64,000 nucleotides of DNA. Origin: Methanohalophilus mahii DSM 5219 (lineage in GTDB: Archaea; Halobacteriota; Methanosarcinia; Methanosarcinales; Methanosarcinaceae). Position 1 is the stretch's first letter. Every line of letters begins with the position of its first letter. The position numbers were made by a program, and so were the translations under genes. Shown here piece after piece: positions 46,014-54,322 of this stretch. The notes below the pieces were generated by a model. The model saw only the letters and a list, made by a program, of their open reading frames with translations, was not told where the DNA came from and ran no database searches. The DNA lies in contig NC_014002.1 of NCBI RefSeq assembly GCF_000025865.1, positions 124,001 to 188,000 of the forward strand, given 5' to 3'.

Positions 46014-47630
46014 TCAATGCAAAAAATGCCTCATTCCGGTAAATACCAGAGAGACTCCCAGCCGGTTGGCGGTGTCTATCACTTCATTATCCCTGATTGA
46101 TCCTCCGGGAGAAACAACGTATTTGATATTGTTCTCAGCGGCATGGATGATGCTGTCATCGAAGGGGAAGAAAGCATCAGAGGCCAGGACACATTGTTCA
46201 AAGATACTGTTACAGTACTCCTCAAAGGCAATGTCCGGCTGTTCCCTCTCGTAAATTTCCTTCAGGTTTTCCCGGGCCTTGGTGGCACAGAGTTTGCGGA
46301 TGGAATCCACCCGGTTGGGCTGGCCGGCACCCATGGCAAGCATCATGTAGCATCCCTCATCATATTCCCATGACAGGTTTACAGCATTGGATTTGGTGCA
46401 TTTGCAGGCTGCAATACAGAATTCCGACAGCCCCTTTTTTTCTTCCGGGTAGGGAGTTTCCGTGACACATTCCCATTTATCGTACAGCCCAATATTGCGG
46501 GACTGTTTGAGCATACCGCCTGCAATATACTTGTAGGTAAATTCCGCATCAAAGGATTCATTGAGTTGTGGCAGTTCCAGCAGGCGCAGATTTTTGCTCT
46601 TATTCTTCAAAAAGTCCAGTGCATCATGCTCAAATTCTGGAGCAATTATGATCTCCACGAACTTGCCCTTGAGGAATTTGGCGGATTCGAGATCCATCGG
46701 GACATTGGTGCATATGATACTTCCAAAGGCGGATATTGGATCGCCGTCCCAGGCGGACTGGAGTGCCTGCAGGAGTGTGTTGCCGGTTGCCAGACCGCAG
46801 GGATTATTGTGTTTGACGATGCATACTGCTGGTTTTTCCTGACCCAGTTCCTTGACGGTCTGGAGGGCGTTATCCCCATCCACATAGTTGTTGTAGGAAA
46901 GTTCCTTGCCATGGAGCTGGCGACAGTTTGCAAGGGAGGGTCCCTCAATTTCCGGCTGGGAGAAAAATAATGCTTCCTGGTGCCAGTTCTCTCCATAACG
47001 CAGTTCTCTGCCGCCTGTGAAATTGAGTCTAAGGATGTCTTCTCCAAGCAAGGTGCGGCTTAAGTATGTGTCAATTGTGCTGTCATAGTTTGCCGTGTGG
47101 CGGAAAGCCTTGACTGCCATTTTTTCCCGGGTTTCCCGGGATACCACGCCACTTGAGCGCAGTTCCTTGAGAATATGTCCGTAATCTTCGGGGTCACTAA
47201 GCACTGTAACAGATTTGTAGTTCTTGGCAGCTGACCTGAGCATGGAAGGCCCGCCGATATCAATGTTCTCGATGGCTTCCTCCAGATTAACTCCTTCTCT
47301 GGATATGGTTATCTCGAATGGGTAGAGGTTTACTACCACCATGTCGATAAGTTCAATGGAAAGGTCTTCAGCGTCGCTGACGTGTTCCGGATTTTCCCGC
47401 AGGCAAAGCAGGCCACCGTGTATCTTTGGGTGAAGTGTCTTAACCCTGCCTCCCATCATCTCGGGAAATCCGGTGATCTCTGATACGTCAATGGTTTCTA
47501 TTCCTGCATCCCGGAGCATGCGTGCCGTGCCTCCGGTTGAAATGATCTCTACATCAAGTTGTTTGAGCCCGCGTGCAAAATCCACTATTCCTGTTTTGTC
47601 GGAAACGCTCAGCAATGCTCTTTTTACCAA
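46014..47630 (-). CDS. purH: Bifunctional AICAR transformylase / IMP cyclohydrolase
   Basis: 538 residues from a TTG start at 47628-47630, supported by GGTGAT 4 bases upstream. The cyclohydrolase half begins KRALLSVSDKTGIVDFARGL and includes STGGTA and GFPEMMGGRVKTLHPKIHGG. The transformylase half has YGENWHQEA, IVKHNNPCG, SDAFFPFDD and SPGGSIRD. It performs the last two steps of IMP synthesis. Many archaea use PurP and PurO instead, so a bacterial-type PurH is a lineage feature of some Methanosarcinales. Confidence 0.95.
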   Translation of the reverse strand: MVKRALLSVSDKTGIVDFARGLKQLDVEIISTGGTARMLRDAGIETIDVSEITGFPEMMGGRVKTLHPKIHGGLLCLRENPEHVSDAEDLSIELIDMVVVNLYPFEITISREGVNLEEAIENIDIGGPSMLRSAAKNYKSVTVLSDPEDYGHILKELRSSGVVSRETREKMAVKAFRHTANYDSTIDTYLSRTLLGEDILRLNFTGGRELRYGENWHQEALFFSQPEIEGPSLANCRQLHGKELSYNNYVDGDNALQTVKELGQEKPAVCIVKHNNPCGLATGNTLLQALQSAWDGDPISAFGSIICTNVPMDLESAKFLKGKFVEIIIAPEFEHDALDFLKNKSKNLRLLELPQLNESFDAEFTYKYIAGGMLKQSRNIGLYDKWECVTETPYPEEKKGLSEFCIAACKCTKSNAVNLSWEYDEGCYMMLAMGAGQPNRVDSIRKLCATKARENLKEIYEREQPDIAFEEYCNSIFEQCVLASDAFFPFDDSIIHAAENNIKYVVSPGGSIRDNEVIDTANRLGVSLVFTGMRHFLH

Positions 47631-47956
47631 AAAATCACCAAGTCAGGTTGTAAGATATTACTAATAAAGGTTCTGGTATGTAACAGACAAAGTTCTGAGA
47701 TTATCACATCAGTCATAAATCTACATTCCAATTTAATGCTTTCAAATAATTTTAAATGATGCTGTAATTGAAAAAATCTGCGTTGAGAATTTGAAGAAAA
47801 ATCAAGCATCTAATATATTAATAAAAAATAGATGGGAATGCTGCAATAACTATCATGAAGTTTGTCCGAATAAACATAATCCAATTGTTATCTGAAACAC
47901 TGCAGGAACCTGGGATTAGAGTGTGGGGACTTGTTTTCCTTTGAGAAAATATAAAA
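47631..47956. other. Gene-free stretch
   Basis: AT-rich sequence between divergent messages: the purH upstream region on one side and the end of the methyltransferase unit on the other. TTCTAATATATTAATAAAAAA near 47810 is TATA-like. No frame, repeat or RNA gene was recognised. Confidence 0.5.
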
Positions 47957-47978
47957 CAGAAAAACCCCTGTGAAGGGA
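47957..47978 (-). terminator. Terminator of the methyltransferase gene (minus strand)
   Basis: Read on the minus strand: CCCT TCAC AGGGG followed by TTTTTCTG, 9 bases after the stop codon of the gene at 47986. Confidence 0.65.
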
Positions 47979-47985
47979 GGCGATC

Positions 47986-48558
47986 TCAATTTTTCCCTTT
48001 ACTAAGGACAATTCCATAATGGTATGGCTTAAGGTCATATGTCAAGGGATTTTTGAATCCTGAGGATATTGCCCATTCTATGCATTTTTCTGGTGTAGGC
48101 CGAATTTCCATCGGTGGCCCCCTTGGAGTTGTCGGATCATAATTCCAATGAATGATTACTATTTTCCCCTCTTGTCTCAGAACCCTATAAGTTTCTCTGA
48201 GTAGTTTTTCCGGCTCTTCCACATGCAAAATATTGGCTAGAATAATATAATCTACACTTTCGCCTTCAAGACCACTGCCTTTTGATATAAAATCACGAAG
48301 CAGTAATTCAATATTGCCCAAATTCTCCACTTTTGCCTTCTGTTCTGCAATTTCTATCATTTCTGACTCTATATCGATGGCGTAGACTTTCCCCTTTATT
48401 ATCTTTGCAGCTGGAATTGTAAAAGTTCCATAACCACAACCAAAATCGGCTACATATGCAATTTTATCATTCAAACCCAGTTTTTTAAGGATCTCGTCTA
48501 CTCCAAAAAACCCTTCCCATACATTTTCATCGGGCATTCCGCTTTCTCTTATTTTCAT
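47986..48558 (-). CDS. Class I SAM-dependent methyltransferase
   Basis: 190 residues. The SAM motif is VADFGCGYGTFTIPAAK, followed by YAIDIESEMIEIAEQKA and DYIILANILHVEEP. It resembles small-molecule methyltransferases of the UbiE/arsenite type, but the cysteines of arsenite methyltransferases are absent. Its substrate is unknown. It lies 43 bases downstream of the tRNA-editing-domain gene on the same strand and is probably cotranscribed with it. Confidence 0.82.
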   Translation of the reverse strand: MKIRESGMPDENVWEGFFGVDEILKKLGLNDKIAYVADFGCGYGTFTIPAAKIIKGKVYAIDIESEMIEIAEQKAKVENLGNIELLLRDFISKGSGLEGESVDYIILANILHVEEPEKLLRETYRVLRQEGKIVIIHWNYDPTTPRGPPMEIRPTPEKCIEWAISSGFKNPLTYDLKPYHYGIVLSKGKN

Positions 48559-48601
48559 TTTTGCCGATCCGGAATTTGCTTATAATATATTTTGATGTTT
48601 T

Positions 48602-49012
48602 TCAGATTTCTTTAAATATTTTTGCAAGAGATTCGCCACGAACATGGATAGAAAATTCAGAAAAGTAGCCAAAAGGTGTTGTATGGACCTCAATTCCCTT
48701 GTTGATTAATTTTTCCTTAATTTCAGAAATAATTTCCGCTGCGAATTCAGGAGAAGATGTACTTGATGAGAGGTGGGCAAAAGAATGCAAAACTATTTTT
48801 TCTTTATCTACTTTATTAAGATACCACTTGAAAGTTTTCACAGCATTTTTAACTACCTTGTTTTTCCTCTCTTCATCCTCCAATTCAACATGTATGAAAA
48901 CAACAGCAGTATTTTCTATTTTTTCTTCTTTTTTTATGTCTTCTACATTTTCAAGGGTCTTACTAAAAGTGTCAAACCAAAAATATTCGGTATCAAATAG
49001 TAACATCTTCAT
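48602..49012 (-). CDS. Stand-alone threonyl-tRNA editing domain protein
   Basis: 136 residues, all of it matching the archaeal ThrRS N-terminal editing domain, a D-aminoacyl-tRNA-deacylase-like fold: MLLFDTEYFWFDTF, then HSFAHLSSSTSSPEFA and TTPFGYFSEFSIHVRGESLA. In archaeal ThrRS this domain removes serine wrongly joined to tRNA-Thr. Here it is a separate protein without synthetase or anticodon-binding parts, so it would act in trans on mischarged tRNA. The full-length synthetase is not in the window. Confidence 0.8.
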   Translation of the reverse strand: MKMLLFDTEYFWFDTFSKTLENVEDIKKEEKIENTAVVFIHVELEDEERKNKVVKNAVKTFKWYLNKVDKEKIVLHSFAHLSSSTSSPEFAAEIISEIKEKLINKGIEVHTTPFGYFSEFSIHVRGESLAKIFKEI

Positions 49013-49221
49013 AATTTATCATCCTTTATCAAAAATTACGTATCGTGTACTATGTATTCTGCTCCCTCATTGTTGTTGGATTTTATTGAATGGATGGTAT
49101 ATAGGAATATTGATTATGGCAAAAATCTCCTTGGTATGTCTTATGCTAAGTGAAGAATATAAGATTCTTAAGAAGGATTTGCATAATATGAAGCAGAATG
49201 CTAGAACGGGGACATAATCTG
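49013..49221. other. Gene-poor stretch before the acetolactate synthase leader
   Basis: AT-rich, containing the upstream region of the minus-strand editing-domain gene. A 33-codon plus-strand frame (49116-49217, MAKISLVCLMLSEEYKILKK) ends just before the leader promoter. It has no ribosome site and may be chance. Confidence 0.35.
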
Positions 49222-49236
49222 GCGAAATTATTAAAT
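49222..49236 (+). promoter_or_regulatory. BRE/TATA promoter of the acetolactate synthase leader
   Basis: GGCGAAATTATTAAATAG has a BRE-like CGAAA and a TATA-like ATTATTAAAT centred about 27 bases before the ATG at 49261. The transcript should therefore begin at or next to that ATG, giving a leaderless small reading frame as the first thing transcribed. Confidence 0.55.
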
Positions 49237-49260
49237 AGCATTTTCTCATTTAGATTCTTA

Positions 49261-49332
49261 ATGATAGATACTCCCACAACCTGTGATGTAGTCGTAAATG
49301 ACATAGCAGTAGTGGTAGTACTCGTAGCTTGA
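49261..49332 (+). CDS. Putative valine-rich leader peptide of the acetolactate synthase gene
   Basis: 23 codons, ATG at 49261 and TGA at 49330-49332. Eight are valine codons, with runs GTA GTC GTA (49288-49296) and GTA GTG GTA GTA (49309-49320), followed by CTC GTA; Ile and Leu add three more, so 11 of 23 are branched-chain residues. The next gene makes the precursor of those same amino acids. It sits right at the predicted transcript start. The stop codon lies inside the left arm of a stable hairpin. The composition recalls the E. coli ilvB leader peptide (a string of valines). It is too short to prove coding by statistics alone. Confidence 0.6.
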   Translation: MIDTPTTCDVVVNDIAVVVVLVA

Positions 49333-49381
49333 GCAGGAAATGGAAAACCATTCTGGCTCAAGGAACTATTTCTGGTTTTTT
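49328..49381 (+). promoter_or_regulatory. Hairpin and T-run: candidate attenuator
   Basis: CTTGAGC (49328-49334) pairs with GCTCAAG (49356-49362). Inside, AG pairs with CT, and AATGG (49339-49343) with CCATT (49348-49352) around an AAAA loop: about 14 bp with two small bulges. A T6 run (49376-49381) follows 13 bases later, a signal that ends archaeal transcription. The left arm contains the TGA of the leader peptide, so a ribosome finishing the leader would cover it. Confidence 0.6.
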
Positions 49382-49406
49382 CTGATCATTTATTTTGATC
49401 ATTAAT

Positions 49407-49456
49407 CCATTCTGTAATTTGGGTCCGTTTGGTTTTTCTTTCGTAGATTACGGAGG
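49407..49456 (+). promoter_or_regulatory. Helix that can mask the acetolactate synthase ribosome site
   Basis: TTCTGTAAT (49410-49418) can pair with ATTACGGAG (49447-49455) over nine positions including two G-U pairs, which buries most of the CGGAGG ribosome site (49451-49456) of the gene at 49464. CCATTCTG at 49407-49414 repeats the CCATTCTG of the first hairpin (49348-49355), so the segment CAGGAAATGG (49334-49343) could pair with either copy. That is the layout of a mutually exclusive RNA switch. Confidence 0.5.
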
Positions 49457-49463
49457 AATCAAA

Positions 49464-51185
49464 ATGGAAAAAATGAACGGGGCGCAAGTTCTGGTTAAAT
49501 GTCTGGAGGACCTTGGGGTCAAACACGTTTTTGGTTATACTGGTGCAGCCATTCTTCCGGTATTTCATGCCCTGCATGACAGCGATATCGGAATAACCAT
49601 CAGTTCCAATGAACAATCTGCTGCCTTCAGTGCAGCCGGATACTCAAGATCAGGAGATGAAATAGGTGTTGCCATGGTTACTTCAGGCCCTGCCATAACC
49701 AACACTCTCACAGGAGTTGCCGATGCCTATGGGGACAGCATACCTATGCTTGTATTTGCAGGCCAGGTTCCGGAACACAAAATAGGGACCGACTCCTTCC
49801 AGCATATCAATGTAAGCGGTATTTTCGAGGACGCTGCAAAAAAGGTCATTCAGCTATCCAACAACGATGATATTGAATCGATAGTCAAGGACGCCTATTA
49901 TTTTGCCTGTTCAGGAAAACCCGGTCCCGTAGTCATAGATTTCCCGCTTGATAAACAGCAGAAAAGGCATGAATACAGAGCAAGGGATGTCAGTATATTT
50001 GAGCAAAGCTATCATGACGATCGGCATCTGAGCGACCGGCAATGTGCAGGATTCTATGAATTACTTCTAAACTCTGAAAAACCCCTGCTCTATCTGGGCG
50101 GGGGGCTCAATTCCAGAAGAGGCAGACAGGCTATACATGCCTTTAATGACTATTTCAAAATACCTTCTGTCAATACACTGATGGCAAAGGGAATTGTGGA
50201 CGAGCGGGACGAACTGAACCTGGGAATGCTCGGAATGTTTGGTACACCCTATGCAAACATGATCATCCAGGAAAATGACTTTTTCTTTGCCATCGGTGTC
50301 CGGTGGGATGACCGGATTGCGGAAAAGGTCGGTTTTGGAATCGAAGCGGAAATCGCTTATATAGACATAAATCCCGAGAAAATGCACCAGATCAAGATCG
50401 AACGTTTCCCAAAATTTACATTCATAGGGGATGCTGCCACTGCCCTTGGGGATCTGCTGGCCTATGCCAAAAGATACAATATCAAACTGGATATTGGTCG
50501 CTGGCAAAAACATGCAGCCAAACTTAAACAATCCTGGCCACTGGATTACAACCGTAGTTCAGACAGGATACAGGCAGCTGAGACAATGGGGATGCTGGCT
50601 GGTTTTATTGATGAGACCATGAAGATTACAACAGGGGTCGGCAATCACCAGATGCTTGCGGCCCAGTATCTTCCGATGCAACAGGAGCAGAGTTTCATGT
50701 CCTCAGGGTCATTCGGAACCATGGGATTTGCAGTTCCCACAGCCATTGGTGTACATTATGCCAACCCGAATTCAAAGGTCATTGCCATTGACGGGGACGG
50801 TAGCCTAAAAATGAATCTTGGGGAACTGCATACAATAGCATCTCTGGACCTGCCGGTCAAGATACTGCTATTGAATAATATGAGTGACGGCATGGTTTTG
50901 AACCTTCAGGATGTTGCATACGGTGGAATCCGTACCGGAACCCGGCGAACAAAGGATATTCTCTTTGCAGAAATTGCCCGATCCTTTGGTTTCAATTACT
51001 CAAAAAGGGTTAATAAGAGGAAAGAGCTGCGACAGTCTCTTGAATATTTCCTGGATGCAGAAGGCCCTTCTTTCCTTGAAGTTCTCACAGACAGGGAAGA
51101 GATACTTTATCCAAAGGTTCCTGCAGGTTGTTCGTACAGTGATATGATCATTGGGCCGTATATAAAAAAAGTATCCTCTGATTGA
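49464..51185 (+). CDS. Acetolactate synthase large subunit-like, thiamine-diphosphate enzyme
   Basis: 573 residues from the ATG at 49464, preceded by CGGAGGAATC; an upstream in-frame TTG at 49395 would start inside the leader structures. All three ThDP-enzyme domains are present. The catalytic Glu50 is in SSNEQSAAF, GPAITNTLTGVADAY and PGPVVIDFP follow, and the ThDP/Mg site is GDGSLKMNLGEL to NN. It should condense two pyruvates to acetolactate, the first step to valine and leucine. No regulatory subunit gene (ilvN) is adjacent. Related ThDP decarboxylases cannot be ruled out, since GYTGAAI replaces the usual GYPGGA. An HdrD-like gene follows 69 bases later. Confidence 0.85.
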   Translation: MEKMNGAQVLVKCLEDLGVKHVFGYTGAAILPVFHALHDSDIGITISSNEQSAAFSAAGYSRSGDEIGVAMVTSGPAITNTLTGVADAYGDSIPMLVFAGQVPEHKIGTDSFQHINVSGIFEDAAKKVIQLSNNDDIESIVKDAYYFACSGKPGPVVIDFPLDKQQKRHEYRARDVSIFEQSYHDDRHLSDRQCAGFYELLLNSEKPLLYLGGGLNSRRGRQAIHAFNDYFKIPSVNTLMAKGIVDERDELNLGMLGMFGTPYANMIIQENDFFFAIGVRWDDRIAEKVGFGIEAEIAYIDINPEKMHQIKIERFPKFTFIGDAATALGDLLAYAKRYNIKLDIGRWQKHAAKLKQSWPLDYNRSSDRIQAAETMGMLAGFIDETMKITTGVGNHQMLAAQYLPMQQEQSFMSSGSFGTMGFAVPTAIGVHYANPNSKVIAIDGDGSLKMNLGELHTIASLDLPVKILLLNNMSDGMVLNLQDVAYGGIRTGTRRTKDILFAEIARSFGFNYSKRVNKRKELRQSLEYFLDAEGPSFLEVLTDREEILYPKVPAGCSYSDMIIGPYIKKVSSD

Positions 51186-51254
51186 TATTAGTCCCAAAAT
51201 GTATTAAAGATGGTCTTGATAAAGTATATTCACTCTAGACAAAAAGGTGGACCA

Positions 51255-52358
51255 ATGTATCGTTTTCAGGAAAAGATTGATTCATGTATAGATTGCAAGA
51301 AATGCTGGGAGGTCTGTCCTGCCAACATGGTGACGGAGGGCAACCTTTTTACCCCGCAGAGAAAGATTGGATCCCTTGCAAAGATCGTTGCAGGTGAAGA
51401 ACTGACACAGGATGAGATGGACAATATTTATCTTTCCACACGTTGCGGGGCCTGTGATGATGTCTGCCCGGTCGACATCCCTATTACTGATATTATCCAG
51501 TATGAAAGGGAGTTATTAGCACAGCAGGGCAGAGAGCCTGCCAAGACAACAGCAATATCAAAAAACATTCTTGAGCATAACAGTCCGGGAGCCATGGATC
51601 CTTCAAAGAGATTTGACTGGGTTACCCATGACCTTGAAATAGCCGAAGAATCTGAGATAGCATATATGGCAGGCTGCTGGGTTGCATACAGCCAGCCTGA
51701 TATAGCCAGGTCTACCATTCGTTTGCTCAATCATGCCGGTATCAAGCCGATGCTCTTGAAGGAGGAGAAATGCTGTGGGCTCTTTTTGATTGACAACGGC
51801 CATCTTGAAGAAGCAGCAGAGCATGCCAAAAAATTCGTAGACTATATTGAATCTCTGGGTGTAAAGAAAGTTATCGCATCCTGTCCCGGATGCTACCTGG
51901 TTTTGAGCCGTGAATATCCGGACCTTTACCGTGAATTGAATTTTGAAGTGGAGCATTCACTCAATATTTTCAAAGCTATGATCAACGATGGTACACTCAA
52001 ACCAGAGAAACTGGATTATACGGTTTCTGTAAGGGATGCCTGCCCGGTTAGAAAATCAAAAGATGTACCAAGGGATATACTTTCAAGTATGGGCGTGGAG
52101 ATAAAAGAACTCTTCGATGGCAAACAGGTGTGCTGCGGAGGACCCGCAGGTCTGAAACCCAACTTCCCGGGGATATCATCGGATATTGCCATGCTGTCTG
52201 TTAATGATTACAAAGAGAATGCTGATATGCTGGTTTCATATTGTCCTTTTTGCATGCATCATATCGGCGGTGTATGTAATTCAAAAGATGAAGATTTGGA
52301 TATGAAGGATATTTCAGTATTGCTGGCAGAAAGTGTATTTGGAAGTATGGGAGAATGA
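51255..52358 (+). CDS. HdrD/GlpC-like Fe-S protein with two CCG domains
   Basis: 367 residues from the ATG at 51255, with GGTGG 4 bases upstream; the track of codons back to 51210 lacks a ribosome site. Two [4Fe-4S] ferredoxin clusters (CIDCKKCWEVCP and CGACDDVCPVDIP) precede two cysteine-rich CCG domains (GCW..., EKCCGL, CPGC; DACP, CCGGPAG, CPFC). These match the catalytic heterodisulfide reductase subunit HdrD and related (S)-2-hydroxyacid or disulfide oxidoreductases. It lacks a membrane anchor. A role as an electron-transfer or disulfide reductase unit for the ThDP enzyme before it or the CGGC protein after it is an inference from close spacing (3 bases to the next gene). Confidence 0.87.
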   Translation: MYRFQEKIDSCIDCKKCWEVCPANMVTEGNLFTPQRKIGSLAKIVAGEELTQDEMDNIYLSTRCGACDDVCPVDIPITDIIQYERELLAQQGREPAKTTAISKNILEHNSPGAMDPSKRFDWVTHDLEIAEESEIAYMAGCWVAYSQPDIARSTIRLLNHAGIKPMLLKEEKCCGLFLIDNGHLEEAAEHAKKFVDYIESLGVKKVIASCPGCYLVLSREYPDLYRELNFEVEHSLNIFKAMINDGTLKPEKLDYTVSVRDACPVRKSKDVPRDILSSMGVEIKELFDGKQVCCGGPAGLKPNFPGISSDIAMLSVNDYKENADMLVSYCPFCMHHIGGVCNSKDEDLDMKDISVLLAESVFGSMGE

Positions 52359-52361
52359 ATT

Positions 52362-52694
52362 ATGAAAGTAGGTTTAATCAGATGTATGCAAACAGAGGAT
52401 ATGTGTCCTGCAACAACGGATTTTAAAGTAATGAGGGAGAAAAAACTTGCTTTCAAAGACGTTGAAGGCGAAATTGAAGTGATAGGTGTTGTTTCATGTG
52501 GTGGTTGCCCAGGCAAAAAGGCAGCTACAAGGGCTGCTGAAATGGTCAGACGCGGAGCCGATACAATTGCTCTTGCTTCTTGTATTACAAAAGGTAATCC
52601 AATAGGTTTTGCCTGTCCGCATGCTGAACAGATGAAAGCTGCAATCAGAAAGAAAATAGGTGATTCGATACAATTAATTGATTATACTCATTAA
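52362..52694 (+). CDS. CGGC domain protein
   Basis: 110 residues, the family's usual length, with RCMQTEDMCPATTDF, the namesake CGGCPGKK and ASCITKGNPIGFACPHAE. The ordered Cys and His residues suggest a metal or Fe-S site. CGGC proteins often lie beside redox and corrinoid genes in anaerobes and their function is unknown. It starts 3 bases after the HdrD-like gene and shares its message. Confidence 0.82.
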   Translation: MKVGLIRCMQTEDMCPATTDFKVMREKKLAFKDVEGEIEVIGVVSCGGCPGKKAATRAAEMVRRGADTIALASCITKGNPIGFACPHAEQMKAAIRKKIGDSIQLIDYTH

Positions 52695-52748
52695 TTGTCA
52701 CTCTCCGATTAATATTTTTTATATATTTTAAAACTCATAACTTCGGTC

Positions 52749-53003
52749 TTGATGTTCTTTGTTTTTGTTTTCGTTGTCGAACAAACCGTTGGAAGATATC
52801 TTGGCTTTTCATATCAGGATACTGCCAGATTGAACCTTACAACACTTGCACGTAATTTCCCGATAGTGCTTGCAATCGCACTTACAGCCTTTCCAGAAGA
52901 GCCACTTATTGCATTGGCACTTGTAATAGGGTCTTTGATAGAATTACCTGCACATGGCATCATATCCCATACGTTGTTGTGGATAAGAAAATCTGTCTCT
53001 TGA
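52749..53003 (+). pseudogene. C-terminal fragment of an arsenite/bile-acid-symporter-type permease
   Basis: About 84 codons reading VEQTVGRYLGFSYQDTARL, TTLARNFPIVLAIALTAFP and LALVIGSLIELPAHGI. This matches the last two or three helices of the arsenic resistance (ACR3/BASS-like) permease of methanogens, normally about 300-350 residues. No upstream part is found before the CGGC gene, so it is a 3' remnant. A second, shorter remnant of the same tail is at 54496-54543. Confidence 0.65.
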
Positions 53004-53049
53004 AGCTGTAAAAACGAACACTTCCTTTTACTGTAAATATTGGTGACCA

Positions 53050-53706
53050 TTAATCCAGCAAGATCAACGTATACTGGGAGGGGATTGTATCGTCCATGGG
53101 GAATTTTTGGAAAGGTATGCCCAGTTTCTCCAGTGTTTTATCAAGCCTGACCCCAAGACCCATCAGGCAGGGTCTGCGAATGGTCGGATGATGGCATTCT
53201 CCCTGGGAACTGGCACAGTTGACATCGGTATAATCCTTGTTGGCACACCATGTGCACATGCCCGGAAAAGTGGCAAGAGCAGTATTATATCCCAACTTCC
53301 AGGCAAGTTTCTCAAGTTCTATACTTCCTGGCTGGATTCTTTCCTTGCGCTCCTTCATAACAGTTTTTATATTTTCCTCATGCCGATGTTTAATCTCTTC
53401 TTTATCAGGGGAAGTGACACTGTATTTTATAAAATTCTCACTTATTTCTCTGGAAAACCGGTTGTCTGATTTCCAGTCAACAAGCAGGGCCCACTGATAC
53501 TCCATCAGCATTTGCCTGAATTCATCCACTGTAGGTATAAAAGGAGGGCATACCTGACTACCGTAACCATTGCATCCAAATATACACTTCAGAATTGTCC
53601 GGTTCTCGATTATTATGTTCTCTGCAGGAATTAGCCTGACACTTTTTGCTCCAAGTTCTCCGCCCGTTTGTTTCAGAATTCTGTAATTTTCTTCAGGAAT
53701 GGTCAT
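53050..53706 (-). CDS. DUF2284 predicted metal-binding protein
   Basis: 218 residues with a GGTAGG ribosome site. Cysteines are in CIFGCNGYGSQVCPPF, PGMCTWCANKDYTDVNC and GECHHPTIRRPCLMGLG, the DUF2284 pattern thought to hold a metal or Fe-S cluster. Several DUF2284 genes neighbour corrinoid and radical enzymes in methanogens. Function is unproven. It faces the arsenite-permease remnant tail to tail. Confidence 0.85.
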   Translation of the reverse strand: MTIPEENYRILKQTGGELGAKSVRLIPAENIIIENRTILKCIFGCNGYGSQVCPPFIPTVDEFRQMLMEYQWALLVDWKSDNRFSREISENFIKYSVTSPDKEEIKHRHEENIKTVMKERKERIQPGSIELEKLAWKLGYNTALATFPGMCTWCANKDYTDVNCASSQGECHHPTIRRPCLMGLGVRLDKTLEKLGIPFQKFPMDDTIPSQYTLILLD

Positions 53707-53845
53707 ATTTTAACCTACCTTTTCAGGTCTATATTCGGTTTTTGCTGTATTTACGGTTACTAATTAACCCAATGCTACAAAACTAGTGATTAATCCTACT
53801 GACTATTGCTCTCCAAAAACTTATAAGCTCCGGGCTGGTAAATTA

Positions 53846-54298
53846 ATGTATAAAACACCTTTCAGTTTGCTAATAAGTGGGGGGATTATAATGCTTGGAT
53901 TAACAATGTCCGAACTTCGTATATTTTCAATGATTTTGCAAATAGTAGCTTTATTGCTTATTGTTATAGGCTATATAGCTTTGAAAAAAAGCACATCTAT
54001 GAAGGAAGGAATACCAAAACATGGGAAGATAATCAATGTTGGTTATTCTCTGGCAATAATATCTGTATTGTATATGGCCTATTCTGCTTACCTTTCTATA
54101 ATTGGCACAGGTTCAATCCCGCCATTAGTTCTAGCTCATGGTTCACTGGGTATCATAGCACTGGTGCTAGGAGCTTTGTTTGTCACCAATAGGTGGAGCT
54201 GGAAAACTAAAAAATATATGAGAATTGAACTGGTTCTCTGGTTGGCTGTACTTTTGGGTGGAACGTATCTGTATCTTGCAATAAATGGTGCCATTTGA
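53846..54298 (+). CDS. Four-helix membrane protein of unknown function
   Basis: 150 residues from the ATG at 53846. A TATA-like CTTATAAG (about 53819-53827) lies about 25 bases before it, suggesting a leaderless message and excluding the earlier ATG at 53786. There are four membrane helices (about 6-25, 30-47, 65-88, 98-118) with a fifth near the end (130-148), and charged loops (KHGKIIN, NRWSWKTKK). The His in KHGK and in LAHGSLG are spaced as in DUF420/cytochrome b561-like small membrane proteins, but this is weak. No neighbour explains it. Confidence 0.65.
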   Translation: MYKTPFSLLISGGIIMLGLTMSELRIFSMILQIVALLLIVIGYIALKKSTSMKEGIPKHGKIINVGYSLAIISVLYMAYSAYLSIIGTGSIPPLVLAHGSLGIIALVLGALFVTNRWSWKTKKYMRIELVLWLAVLLGGTYLYLAINGAI

Positions 54299-54322
54299 AT
54301 CTTCATCCATAAAATTAGGCTG

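Noticed and set aside
49116-49217. 33-codon frame upstream of the synthase leader
   Set aside because: No ribosome site and no suitably spaced TATA box; it ends before the leader promoter.
49395-49463. Upstream in-frame extension of the acetolactate synthase gene starting at TTG 49395
   Set aside because: It has no ribosome site, its residues do not resemble the family, and CGGAGG stands correctly before ATG 49464.
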